Assembly: GCA_028023455.1 (NCBI GenBank)
Contig: JAQFVV010012441.1
Coordinates: 7,884,625 to 7,948,624, forward strand
Source of the DNA: Epiperipatus broadwayi
Lineage: Eukaryota > Onychophora > Udeonychophora > Euonychophora > Peripatidae
Reading direction: 5' to 3'
DNA: 64,000 nucleotides
Of this stretch, positions 49,290-60,440 are shown one piece after another. Each line of letters starts with the position of its first letter. Position 1 is the stretch's first letter. The notes beneath the pieces are model-generated. The model worked only from the letters and a program-made list of their open reading frames with translations, did no database searches and was not told the DNA's origin. The translations under genes were made by a program, and so were the position numbers.

Positions 49290-49450
49290 TTATCATGTAA
49301 GAGATTTGAATTCAGATTTTCAAGCTGCCTTTAGTCATCCACTCTATCTTATACAACGAATACACATGACCACTTACATATAAAAAAGATAAACAATCTC
49401 CAATATACATATTTCATGCTGAACCAGCACTCTCAGTTGGTCCAGATCAA
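49290..49450. repeat. Palindromic family 2, left half only
   Basis: Blocks AGATTTGAATTCAGATTTTC, TCTTATACAACGAATACACA, TGACCACTTACAT, AATCTCCAATATACATATTT, AACCAGCACTC and GTTGGTCCAGATCA follow the family order and stop abruptly at about 49,450. Confidence 0.7.
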
Positions 49451-49868
49451 ATAATTGTAAATATTTTCTTAAACACTTTCACTTTATTTATTACATATAA
49501 GTAAATGCTTTAATATCAAGTGTGTAATAGCGACTAAAAGATTTTTTTTATCGATATACATACAAACAAAACTAAAAAAAAAAACTATAAAACTTGGATA
49601 ATGTTAAAAAGAGAAGTGACAACTGTAAACAAACATTAAATTATTAATAAAGAAACATACCTCATCAAAGTTATCATCCCAATCAGAAGATGTTATGATG
49701 AAAGAAACACTTGGATGCATGTAATTTTCAAGTTTTCTGAAAAAGAAAAAAAAAAAGAAATATAATGTGTGCTTATATATATTAAATAAAACATTTCAAT
49801 TGAATCACTTTTTAAAAATTAAGTATGCATACAATTAATGAAAGGGCTTCTAATTAATGATTAATTGG
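49451..49868. other. AT-rich DNA without recognisable features
   Basis: Nothing recognisable. Confidence 0.4.
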
Positions 49869-50106
49869 AATATTAAAAAGTCCCCAAATGTATTTGATAT
49901 GGGTTGATATCCTAAGTCATGATAATAACAAGAAGATATGGAATGAGAGTGCTGATGATGATGAATGTTGTTTAACTGTATTAGGATGCTCATCTCTCCT
50001 AACACTAATGTGATGATTACTCATATCTATGTAAGAAACTTTACAATTATTATCATGATTTAGGATTTCAATCCATATCAAATACATTTGGGGACTTTTT
50101 AATATT
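49869..50106. mobile_element. Inverted-repeat MITE, 238 bp
   Basis: Sixty-base arms (49,869-49,928 and 50,047-50,106) begin AATATTAAAAAGTCCCCAAA and differ at about four positions. The 118-base spacer is unrelated. No target duplication identified. Confidence 0.85.
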
Positions 50107-50501
50107 TCACAGGCTTCAAGATACCCAACCCATAACCAATCCAGTTAGCTATCCAATATTAGTTGGTAAATGGATATCTAACTATTATACTGGTTGACAT
50201 GATTTTTATAACATTAATAAAAATGTTCTTTTTGTGTTTCATATAGGTAGTTATTAAAACACCTTTTCACAGAAATGTCCTACCATGTCCCATTTACAAG
50301 TACTTGTTTGTCCTTTATATAATGGGATTATTAAAATTATTTGTACCTGATTTACTCAATGTAGAAAGAATTACCACAAGAGGAAGCATGGTTATTTCCA
50401 ATGTTTTGTACAGACCTTTAAGGACTCCTATATGTTTCTTTAAAGTTTAGTTTGATTCAGTCTTGTGAACAGTTAAGTGTTTTTCTCCTATTTTATATAA
50501 A
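50107..50501. other. Upstream flank of the 50.5-kb pseudogene
   Basis: No recognisable feature; no terminal repeat found that would bound a transposon holding the pseudogene. Confidence 0.35.
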
Positions 50502-52150
50502 ATGGCAAGTTCTAGTTGTCAAAGTTGCAAAAATCCAGTGGATAAGTTTTGTTACATATATGAACAATTTATTTTAAAGACACAGGTTAGATCTAGATCC
50601 AATAATGTTAAAAATAGACCATTTTTTATATTTTAAGTGCCAAATTGGTGATCAAGATAAAAGTTGGGCCCCTCGCGTTTGCTGTGTGAGTTGTCAAGTA
50701 AATTTAGTACAATGGATGCATCTCAAGAAAAATTCTATGCTGTTTGCTTTTCCTAAGGTTGGAGGGAATCTTTTGACCATGTAAGTGTTTGCTACTTCTG
50801 TATCACTAAAGCAGAAGAGTTTTCAAAAAAGCAAAGGGACAAAATTGAGTATCCAAATTTGCCTCTTGCACTAAGGCCAGTTCCTCACAGCTAGGACTTA
50901 CTGGTACCAATTACACCTTTAAACATGGACATTATGTTTCCCAGTGATTCTAATTCTTCATTAGGATCTGACCCACAATTTCCTGAAAATACCAGTAGTG
51001 ACCCTATATTTATACAAACTATCAGTGAACCTCTCACTTAATAACTCAGAACCAATCAAATGGTTTGGAATGTGACCTGTGTTTACCAAAACAAAAATCT
51101 GAATCTATTGGTTCCAGATTTCAATAGTGGAAACTGTTAGATAAAAATGTGTTTCACTTAACCGAAAACAGAATAAAACATTTTCAAGTTCTTATAAAAT
51201 GGAAGGATCACTATGTGTCTCTTATGATATTGATGGTTTAATGAATGAGCATAATATGGAACATATACCTTCCGAGTGGTGTACTTTCATAGATTTGTCT
51301 AAATACTGCCCTAAAGCAGCCTTGCTTCATAATTGAAACAAAAAACCATCTATCCTTCAGCCCATTCAGCGATAATGAATGAAAACTATGATAACTTAGC
51401 TACCATACAAAATCAAATTAAATATAACAGTATCAGTGGAATATTAATGGAGATTTAATGCTAGGGCTTCAAGAGATTTTTACAAAGTATTGTTTTTTGC
51501 AACTGTATGACAGTTGAGCAACACAAGAACATTTCATTAAGAAAGATTGGCCTCATAGTACCTCTTTTGAACCAGGTAGTGCAAACATAAAATATGCTCT
51601 CCTTGCTAATTAAAAAAAAAAGTACTTCTCCCACCTCTCCACATTAAGTTTGGACTAATGAAAAACTTTGTTAAAGCTATGGACAAAGAAGGTAATAGTT
51701 TCAAGTACCTAAAAGAAATATTTCCTCAGTTAAGTGATGCAAAACTAAAAGAAGGCATCTTTATCAGACCTCAAATAAAGAAACTCTAAGTGATTCTCTT
51801 TTTCAAAAAAAATTAAATGACAAGGAATTGGCAGCTTGAAACTGTTTTGTAAGTGCAGTGAAGGGATTTCTGGGTAAAAAAAAAAGATGAGAACTATAAA
51901 ACCCTCATAGATAAACTTTTAAAAGTCTATGAACTACTAGGATGTCACATGTCCTTAAAAATGCATTTTTTGCCCTCGCATTTGGATTTTTTTTCAGCAA
52001 AATTTGAGTGCAGTAACACAAGGAGAGATTTCATTAGGATATCAGGATAATGTAAGTAAGATACCAGGGATGCTGGAACCCATGTATGTTGGTCAACTAC
52101 TGCTGGTTTTTAAAAAAAGATAATTCTACTGAACATAAGAGAAAAAAATG
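50502..52150 (+). pseudogene. Pseudogene of a widespread transposon-associated protein family
   Basis: An ATG at 50,502 opens SSCQSCKNPVDKFCYIYEQF, a cysteine motif (likely zinc-binding), then QIGDQDKSWAPRVCCVSC and AFPKVGGN. The usual segment between these two blocks is missing, replaced by about 50 unrelated bases. Later come a serine/aspartate-rich linker, EWCTFIDLSK near 51,280, LLPPLHIKFGLMKNFVKAMD near 51,640, FKYLKEIFPQLSDAKLKEGI, then CHMSLKMHFLPSHLDFF near 51,950, and a final tryptophan/threonine-containing end. These blocks match a large family of uncharacterised proteins expanded in arthropod and other invertebrate genomes, which behave as mobile-element genes. Their enzymatic role is not known to me. 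Stops, frame changes and deletions are frequent. 52,151-52,457 downstream holds nothing recognisable. Confidence 0.8.
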
Positions 52151-52457
52151 ATATATTTTGTTGCTGCTTGGTATCTTCATGTAACATTTTATAATTTTAT
52201 TGCACATGATCCTTAGTCAAAAGTCTTTGCTTAGATTTAACATGTTTTACATATTTTTATTAAGCAAACATTATATTGCAAAAATATGTCTTCTTTTTTT
52301 TATCCAACCACCAATCCCTGTAACAAAAAAACTATATATCTTACAGTATTTAGCATTTCATTTTTGGATTGAGGACCACAAAAAACTTTATATACAGCTG
52401 TTTCCATCAATGTTACTTCAAAACAGTTTAAATTTATTGATCAGTGCATTAGAAATG

Positions 52458-52633
52458 TTCACATAAATGTTCTGGACATTTACATAGAAAAGGTAGTCTA
52501 TATATTTATAATGTAGCTTTTATTCATGCTTAGCATGCTTTCGATATATAGCATATCATAAACATGAATAAAAGTTAAATTTAAAATGTATAGATTACCT
52601 TTTCTGTATACATGTCCAAAATATTTATGTGAA
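52458..52633. repeat. Imperfect palindrome, 176 bp (MITE-like)
   Basis: Arms of about 71 bases begin TTCACATAAAT and share GAAAAGGTA, TCTATA and CTTTTATTCATG. The centre carries CATGCTTAGCATGCTTTCG. Identity of the arms is clearly high by eye, with mostly transition differences. Confidence 0.75.
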
Positions 52634-54249
52634 TATTACAATTATTCAGAAAAGGAAAGAAAAATCTTAGCTATTAGTTAGAAAGTAAAACAAAAATGGA
52701 AAACTTTTTAAAACTCTCACTATTCGTCCAACAGCCAATAAGCCTGACTTTTTCCTTTAGGGAAGTTAACTATTATTTTACTTTTATAGAAGATCAATAT
52801 CTAAATGGTAAAATGAATTATCATTAATTTAGTTAGTCATTTAAATATTTGACATATACATTTATAATAATATTAAAAATAAAAGTCAATTTATTAATAA
52901 AATTGCAATCAAAAGATCATCAAAGGGATTAAATATATCCCATAAATGATGGTATAAAAATAAACCAGTATTAGGGCCTAAATACTTATGCTCAAAGATT
53001 TATGTAGATTCAAAAATGTCACATATCAATAGCTTAAATTCCATAAAATGAATGAAATTACTTAATTGATGGGTTTAATGTGAAAGTTTTCAGATTGATC
53101 ACAAACCAATATATCTACTATCAATGACATTCAAATTTTTACGTAATGGAAAATTAAACTCTCAATCTGATGCCGATTAAAGATGAGTTAGAGATGTACA
53201 TAAAAGTGCTTATGAAATTATTATTAATAAATTTATAAAACAAACCATAAAATTGAAAACACGAAGGGTATATTATAGCTTTTATAAGTATTCACAGCTC
53301 TCATGTCAATATGTTTTATTTAATAGTGGTAGAAGTAGTCAATCTTTTTTAACAGATTGTAATACACTTATTACATCACTAAAGCTGAAGAGGTCCCAAG
53401 ATGAGATGATGCTAAAAAAGATGGTAATATATTGATCATTGAGGTCTTAAATATGACCTCAAAAATTGTAAATATATATATACTGAATACAGGTAAGATA
53501 AATTAGTGAAATGAGATGGAAAACATAGATTAAACTGGGAGAAGTGCTCAGGTCACAATAATGCATGAAAATGAAACTAATTTACATAATATTTATTTAC
53601 ATATGTGTTTTTTTAATTTAAAAAGTAGCATATGTATCTGATGAAATAGTTTTACAGCTCAAAAGACAATCTTGGCAAGAAACCATTACAACCAATTGTA
53701 CCAACCTTGAATTGGCACATTATTAAAACAAAAATTATTGGTTAAAAAAAACATATTTAAAAGTTTAAGAGTTTTATTAGTTTTTTTTTTTTTGAAAAAC
53801 ATAAAGGTTAAAGAATTTTGAAATAAAAGTTAGAAAAATAATTAATTAAAAGTGGGAAGGGTGTTCGCTTTAGAAGCATCAAATTAAAAGAAGTTGGTTT
53901 TCAAATAAGCAAAGAATTCTTTTATTATTGTTGTTAGTTTAAAGAAAATATTGTTCATGAAAGTTATAAGTGATTGATTAGAAAAAGTAAAGAAATTAAA
54001 AGTTGATTTTCAAAGTTTAAAAGCATAAATCTCTTTTCATTCGAGTTTATTAGAATAAATTATACATGTGCGTAAATGTAAGCATGTTAATAAAATATAT
54101 AATAAATGCGTGTATATGTGTGTGTTAAAATTATATTGAAAAATAAATGAAAGTTAAAGAAATTATATTTAAAAAACACAGTGATGGCTATTAATTAAAA
54201 TTATAAAAACAACACGTTTGCATGGCTACTACTAATTAAATGATCTTCA
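52634..54249. other. AT-rich DNA, one small hairpin
   Basis: A short hairpin TTGAGGTC/GACCTCAA lies at 53,439-53,462. Nothing else recognised. Confidence 0.4.
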
Positions 54250-54321
54250 AAAACATGAGATTATCAAAGGAATTTCGACAACAGATATTGCCAGAGGATA
54301 TCAAAATGAAAACACACATCA

Positions 54322-54420
54322 TATATAAATAGCCAAGTTTTTATCAGACATTTTAGTCTAGTTAATTGCATCAGAGATAACAGTCAGTTCAGATAACAGT
54401 TCAGTTTATTATGTATCCAG
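54322..54420 (+). promoter_or_regulatory. Possible core promoter (LTR-like)
   Basis: TATATAAATA at 54,322 is followed after about 60 bases by repeated initiator-like TCAGTTCAG motifs at 54,384-54,412. This arrangement is common in LTR-retrotransposon promoters. No matching LTR partner, primer-binding site or gag/pol sequence is found, so it may be a solo LTR or coincidence. Confidence 0.25.
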
Positions 54421-55057
54421 AAACAAAAATGCAGTGCTGAGCAGCTTTTGGGAACATACGATCTTACTTCAGCCCTTAGTCCAATAAGATCAGCAAGATC
54501 TGCCCATGAAATAATGTCTGCGTAACAGCTTAGAAATCCTCCGTCAATGTTTAACTGTCTCCAGTAATAATATCAATGAATAAGAAATAAACCTCCTCAA
54601 GAAATTTCAAATCTAACCGGTTAGATATACTTCATTAGAAGCAGCTAACAGCAAGCAGTATCCATGTTCCAAAAATCCTAGGTAAATAACATTTTTTCTT
54701 ATATTCCTTCCTAAGTAGCCATCACATTCGTGTGAATCCTCCAAGAGTTGAATTATATGAACTCTATAGCACATAAAAAAATGAACTATTAATTTGTGTG
54801 TTCTAAATATACGTGTTTTATATTCTTTAATGCTTTATTATATATGTCAGTGTGTGAATTAAGTATGTGCATGATTAAAAATACCAATATTATGTTAGTT
54901 AAAAAATTATAAAAGTATTTATATTTAGTATAATTAGTGTTAATTAAATAAATTGTCTTTAAACTTAAGCTTTATTCTTTTTACCATTCCTTTTATCAAT
55001 TCTTTTTTTATCAATTCTTTTCACTACTAATTTTGTTATTGAATAAATAAAAAAATA
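54421..55057. other. Unassigned; slightly GC-richer to 54,760
   Basis: If the promoter above belongs to a solo LTR, part of this stretch is its R/U5 region (AATAAACCTCC near 54,587). Otherwise nothing recognisable. Confidence 0.3.
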
Positions 55058-55445
55058 GACTGAGCTAGTTAAGGGATTGTTTCGAGCGCTGGATTATGAG
55101 CCTACTGTCTGAACATGTTAGTCTTAGACTAGCTGGCACCCGGGGTTTACTCCAAAACAAATAGTGTTAGGATAGTAGGGGTTTGAATCTAGCAGCCGAG
55201 GTGGGCCACGATCTGATCGTGGGTTTTGTTGATAGTTAAAGCTATCAATAATATTTTCCACTTTGCTCGAACATGCCGGTTCGTTCACGTAATATTTATA
55301 ATTAAATAAGATTATAAATGTATTATAAAGAAGTTTGTAACCAACCAAAACATTTGCAGTGTAAGTAAGATCTTCTGCGGATCAAACCCGGTACACAATT
55401 AAAATACCTGAGCATCATTAGTCAAATCTACTGCTGTTTTCCATG
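55058..55445. other. Two tRNA-like pol III promoter motifs (possible SINE)
   Basis: On the plus strand, box-A-like TAGACTAGCTGG (55,125-55,136) is followed 55 bases later by box-B-like GGTTTGAATCT (55,180-55,190). Just upstream, GAGCGCTGGATTATGAG resembles a tRNA D/anticodon region. On the minus strand near 55,380-55,400, GGGTTTGATCCG is a second box-B-like motif. A short palindrome CCACGAT-CTG-ATCGTGG lies near 55,206. GC is higher than in the surroundings. No target duplication found. Confidence 0.4.
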
Positions 55446-56219
55446 ACGTTAAAAAAATGTTCTAATATCCAATGTCAATATTCATTACAGAATTTAATAT
55501 TAAAAGTCACAACATGTGATTTATTGTTATATTTCTTTATCATTACAAATGGAAAGTGGGGCTTTTGAATTGTAAAGAATATACTAGTTGTTGCATTGAT
55601 AAATTAACCTGAAATTATTATTAGCTAATCAAAAATAGGATTATATCTTTATGCTGAATGATATTAATACTGTCTTTTTAAAATTTCAGAGCATTTGTAC
55701 TTTAATTGCAAAAGCAAAGATTCATTTGAAATTGACAAGTAATAATAAAAGGGATTCTACTTTGGATAATTAATGCTTTGGTGGACAAAATAAATTAAAA
55801 TCTTTGAATAAAGCACCAATAAATGAAAAAAAAAATCATAATGCTGAAATGAAATCTGACATTAAAAAATCAACATTTCAGTATTATCAAATGGAGAACA
55901 AACAATTTTTTTAAATACCCTCCCCCCTCATAATTGAATTAAATTTATTAAAGACAAAAAAAAAAAAACAGAATTGCAGACTACGGAAAGATATATAGCC
56001 GATCTATTTAATGAGTTATTTTTCTTTTCAAATATAACGATAGTATGCCTGTACAAAATTTATTATATTATTTTTATTTAAATCCCTATATATATATCTG
56101 GATGTCTCAGAACGTCAGTTGCCTTATTTAATTATTTAAAAATATTTCTTCTGCTGAATTAGATGATTTAATACATAATTATTGTAACAGATAATAAATC
56201 AATTTTTATTCTTGTTTAT
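55446..56219. other. AT-rich DNA without recognisable features
   Basis: Nothing recognisable. Confidence 0.4.
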
Positions 56220-56930
56220 TAATTTTCTTTATGATCTGAATCATTTTCGGTGTATTTGAAATTTAATGTCAATCTTTAAAAGGAGCAACTCCACACATAA
56301 ATAATTATAGATTTATCTCTATTATTTTTGTAATTTTTAAATTATTGGAAATGCTTAAAAATAAAGTGTTATTTTTAATTAAAAATAAAATCTGATCATC
56401 AGTACGACATTATTGCTAATAGAAGTATCATGGATGCTTTAAATAATTATATGTATAATCTAACTTCATCATTAGACAGTGATCTCAAGACCCTAGCTGT
56501 ACATCTAGATTTGTCCCAAGCATTTGATTGTTTTTCATTAAATTTTAATTAGATATTTTTATTTGCATAGTTTTGAAAGATCCTTTTAATCTTTAGCTGG
56601 AGTTTTTTTTTTTAAAGCTGGTAAGCAGACAGTAATGTAATTATAATTAATCATGAAATTCAACAGAGATCAGTCCTTGGTCTTCTTTTGTTTTCATTAT
56701 TTTTTTCACTGAAATTAGAATCAAAGTTTTACAGTTTTGCCCCTAATCATATTAGAGCTGCTTCAAATAATTATTTTGAATAAGTACTAAATGAAGATTT
56801 ACCGTTTGATTAGTAAATGGATGAATATAGTTGTCTATCAGTAAACTTGAGTAAAAGAAAAGCAATTTTTTCTTACAAATATACTTCATTTTCTCTCAAC
56901 AGTATTATTTGTAATAATAAGTGCGGGCTT
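56220..56930 (+). pseudogene. Reverse-transcriptase fragment of a CR1/Jockey-like LINE
   Basis: Plus strand, several frames: RFISIIFVIFKLLEMLKNK-like sequence near 56,310-56,360 ('yRPISll~~~~Kl~E~~l~~~'); QYDIIANRSIMDALNNYMYN near 56,400; LKTLAVHLDLSQAFD (motif A) near 56,490; QQRSVLGLLLFSLFF (motif B region, where PQGSvLGPlLF is expected) near 56,660; and CLSVNLSKRKAIF near 56,830. The YADD box is not readable. The order is right, so this is one decayed RT domain without endonuclease or C-terminus. Confidence 0.65.
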
Positions 56931-56934
56931 TGAG

Positions 56935-57240
56935 CGTTCCATCATCAGATTTTCAATAGGATGGACAGCTGAAGAGTTGGAGGGTGGAGTGGATTGAAGC
57001 CTGTCCATTAAAGTATGAAGATTGACTATCTTAATATAAATCTGAGCACTTATTGTATATATGTGTAGAGATGATAATCTGGACCAACTGACCAGTGCTT
57101 GTTTAGCACGAAATATGGATATTGGTGATTATTTATCTTTTAAACATATATGTAGTCAAGTGGATAATATCAAAGTTATGACATAGTGTGGAGAGTTGAG
57201 AGTCGTGTGAAAGTCTGTGCTCAAAATACCCTATATATTA
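56935..57240. repeat. Palindromic family 2, extended right half
   Basis: It runs GCGTTCCATCATCAGATTTTC, GACAGCTGAAGAGTTGGAGG, AAGATTGACTATCTTAATAT, GAGCACTTATTGTATATATG, TCTGGACCAACTGACCAGTG, AAATATGGATATTGG. The first 100 bases are the reverse complement of the extension in the 59,825-60,125 copy, which shows that the family has a longer form. Confidence 0.7.
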
Positions 57241-57627
57241 CATTGTTTGTACAGAGGTATATATATAGCCTGTATGTTAGATATTAAGTAATTATATTTT
57301 GCATTTTAATAATGTGTGTATTTATGATAACATTTCTTTTGAAAATAATTATTATTTGAGAATTTATATTGTTTCCAGATTGTCCTGGTTTAATTGCATT
57401 ATATATCTTTGTTGTTGCCAACATAAGTTAAATTAAATTATGTTATTTTCTTAGCAAAATTGCTTCGTATGGCATGCATTGTTTTTATTTATAGTGCCTG
57501 TTAGCAGAGTATTTTGTGTTATATTTCTATTGTGAAGTAACTGTTTTTATTATATTCTATCTTCTTTATCTGTTTTACAAAATTATACTTTGTGCACCAT
57601 CTTTGGCAGATCTCTATCTTTTACTGT

Positions 57628-57656
57628 TCAATATATATCTATATATATATATATTG

Positions 57657-57710
<54 letters not shown>
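57628..57710. repeat. (TA)n microsatellite with a small palindrome
   Basis: TTCAATATATATCT...ATATATTGAA forms a hairpin and is followed by about 24 TA units to 57,708. A tyrosine-isoleucine alternating open frame over it is an artefact. Confidence 0.95.
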
Positions 57711-57711
<1 letters not shown>

Positions 57712-58075
57712 TCAATGAGCTTAGTATATTTGATGATCTTCATTTATATCAATATAGTCATTCACTATAGAAATTTTTTTATGCATTCTATAGTTTTTCA
57801 ATGTTAATGCTCACCTTTCAAATAAATTTCTTTTGACTTTATCAATTTTTTCACGGAATTTAGTAGAGGACAGCATGTTTATTCTAGTTCTAAATTGCTT
57901 AATATGTTTATATGTGAGTGTTCATTAAATTTAAAAAAGTATTTCATGTAGGTTTCCAAAAAGAGTTTGTGACATTGATTACTCAATTAATCATTATACA
58001 TTTTTTCCTTTTAATTTTATATTTGAATAATTTTGTTTAACTACTTCAAATTATGTATTTTATTATTTATATTGT

Positions 58076-58282
58076 TATTATTATTATTTATTTATTTATT
58101 TATTTTAAATTCCTAATTAATGCAGTACAAAATTATTATTCTTTGGAGCTTTGGAATGCTTCTTGTAACTTACTATATTTAATTTATGGAATAAATTAAA
58201 TAATAATAATAATTATTATTGTTGTTGTTATTATTATGATTACGAATTTAATAAAATTAATTATTATTATTATTATTATTAA
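58076..58282. repeat. (ATT)n/(TTTA)n/(AAT)n simple-repeat cluster
   Basis: Several short runs: ATTATTATT and ATTTATTTATTT at 58,076-58,105, AATAATAATAATTATTATTG around 58,200, and seven ATT units around 58,260-58,281. Confidence 0.9.
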
Positions 58283-58499
58283 ATGCTAGAAAGTTGACAC
58301 TAACTCTTGATAATCGTATGAATGGTTTTCTATTCATTCATAAAAATTTGAGCATAGTTTTTATAATTGCTTTCTTTCTCTCAATTTCAAATAATGTTTT
58401 GCAAGAGACCCAACTATAATGAAATATTGTTATCATCATTCTATACTACTACTATGCTATTATAGATTATCAGTAATAAGTTGATTTTAAAAAATGCCG

Positions 58500-59300
58500 A
58501 AAAAATAACAGGTAAGAAATACAGAACCTTTTTATGAAAGACTCTTAAAAAAGTAAGGCTGAAATCCAATATAAAATTCAGCAAGAGAAATAGAATTCAT
58601 ATAAAAAAAAAGACTAAAATTCAAAGTAATAATCTTAAACATAAAGACAATTTTTAAGCATGAAGTTTGACTATCTGAAATAAAATGAAAGAGACTACAC
58701 ATTGTGGTTGAAAAAAGCTGCATTTCAAATCATTAAACAAATTATAGACAATTAGTAAAAACAAATAAATTTAATGAAATCATTAACACTTCAAAAAGTT
58801 TTAATACTCTCATTTATTATTCATAAACATAAAAAATAAAACTGCTTTAATTAGCACTCTGCAAGATAAAAATTTTAGTATACTTCCTCAGAGTAATGAC
58901 ATTAAGATATAGACTTTAGGAATTAAAACCCAGGGACCTGATGGACTTCCAGAAATTAAATTAAAACTTGTAAATCGAAGTTTAAATATTTTAAACTATT
59001 TTTTTAAAATAAAAGTTCACAATCAATACATTGATTATATATTTGTAGAAAACATACTACAACAAAAATATATTATTATAAAAATATATATAATGTATCA
59101 TAGTCAGTGATATGTTAAATAAAAAAATAATCAGGAAAACTATTGCTTGAGTTCACATAAAGTTTGAGTAACAGCAATGACAGAATTAAACCATGAACAT
59201 GGTCTCAATTTCCAGAGTTTGCCATTTTACCAACTGTATTAAACCATGTAGGGCCCATTCAGACTTTATATGATAGCAGATTCATTGTTTCCTCACAAAG
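58500..59300 (+). pseudogene. Possible LINE fragment (linker and start of reverse transcriptase)
   Basis: The plus strand near 58,910-58,960 reads LGIKTQGPDGLPEIKLKLVN, like the 'lk~~KspGpDgip~~llk' block just before the RT fingers. A lysine-rich upstream region is compatible with the EN-RT linker. No motif A to C follows clearly. Weak call. Confidence 0.35.
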
Positions 59301-59679
59301 CATTCTCTCTAATGATATTTTTTTTGTATAGTTTTGAAATCTGACATTGGCTTTTACTAGTGTGAGGTTATCCCATTATTTATATGATGATCTATTGGCA
59401 TTGATATTTAATACAGATTTAAGGGCAATGTTCTCAAAAATCTACAATTCACTGATTTATTGGAGTAATTTGTTTCCAAAAAGTTATGCAAAGCAAATAT
59501 TAGAATTTTAATTATAATTAACTTTGTGTGTGTGTATATATATATTCTCCTTTTGACTAGTAGCCCAGAGAACAAAAAAATCTTTATCTAGCTCTGAGAG
59601 AGAACTTCTATGATTTTTCATCTTTGTTGTGTGCTTTATCTAAGTACAGATACCCATTTATTTGTTATTAATTGAATAA

Positions 59680-59815
59680 ATAGTTAGGGTGATTATGAGC
59701 CATTCATCTGGAAAAAAAAATCTAGGCTTGCTTCACTAGAATTCGAACTCCTGTATTGAGCACTAATGGATGAATGCATTAACTACTATGCCATAGAATT
59801 TTCTACTGTTTATAT
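59680..59815 (-). mobile_element. tRNA-derived SINE, copy 1
   Basis: Minus strand: box A TGGCATAGTAGTTAATGCA, then box B GGAGTTCGAATTCTAGT, well spaced for a tRNA. They are followed by AAGCAAGCC, a T-run and CAGATGAATGGCTC. The same order appears in the copy at 60,240-60,440. Upstream in both is AACA(G/A)(T/G)AGAA.ATTCTAT. No exact target duplication identified. Confidence 0.65.
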
Positions 59816-59824
59816 ATATATATA

Positions 59825-60125
59825 TTAAATAAAGGATTTGAACATAGTCTTTCAAGCTCCCTTCAGTTATCCAATCTCATATAACTGATACACATGAACA
59901 CACCCACGTGTAAAAGATAAATGATCTCTAATATACATATTTGATGCTCAAACAGCACTTATCAGTTTGTCCAGATCATCATCTACCACACACATATATA
60001 ATCAGTGCTCGGTTTATATTAAGATAGCAAATCTTCAAACTTTAAAGGACAGGTTTTAATCTACTCAATCCTCCAATTCTTCAGCCATCCATTCCATTGA
60101 AAAACTGGATGATGGAATGACCAAA
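59825..60125. repeat. Palindromic family 2, extended left half
   Basis: Family order GGATTTGAACATAGTCTTTC, AAGCTCCCTTCAGTTATCC, ATAACTGATACACATGAACA, GATCTCTAATATACATATTT, CAGCACTTATCAGT, AATCAGTGCTCGG. Then the extension AAGATAGCAAATCTTCAAAC, GGACAGGTTTTAATCTACTC, TTCTTCAGCCATCC, CTGGATGATGGAATG. It is the inverse of the 56,935-57,240 copy. Confidence 0.7.
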
Positions 60126-60239
60126 TTCCCTGTTGATGCCAATATTATTGTCATGCCCATGTTGACCTTATGTCGTTCTGACCCCTCACGTATAGGACTT
60201 ATCCATTTAAATAAATAGAAGAGAAGTGGGCAATTTATA

Positions 60240-60440
60240 TATATTTACTTTCTATTAATCGGATGACCAACCCATTGAGCCGTAAATCAACTATCTGAAA
60301 AATAAAAATTCTAACTTTGTTTACAAATTCTCACTTATTAAAATAAACTTTCTTGTTCCATTAGTATTCGAACTCTAATATTGTCATAATAGATGGATGC
60401 ACTAACTATTACGATATAGAATCTTCTCTTGTTTATACAA
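60240..60440 (-). mobile_element. tRNA-derived SINE, copy 2
   Basis: Minus strand: ATATCGTAATAGTTAGTGCA (box A region) and TAGAGTTCGAATACTAATGG (box B region), followed by AACAAGAAAG and, further on, TTTTTCAGATAGTTG and GGCTCAATGGGTTGG. It is clearly homologous to copy 1 but diverged, so the family is old. Confidence 0.65.

Larger units (their letters stand above)
57241..58499. other. Microsatellite-bearing AT-rich DNA
   Basis: Apart from the simple repeats listed separately, nothing recognisable. Confidence 0.4.

Noticed and set aside
57516-57770. 84-codon frame rich in alternating Tyr-Ile
   Set aside because: It is a translation of a (TA)n microsatellite.
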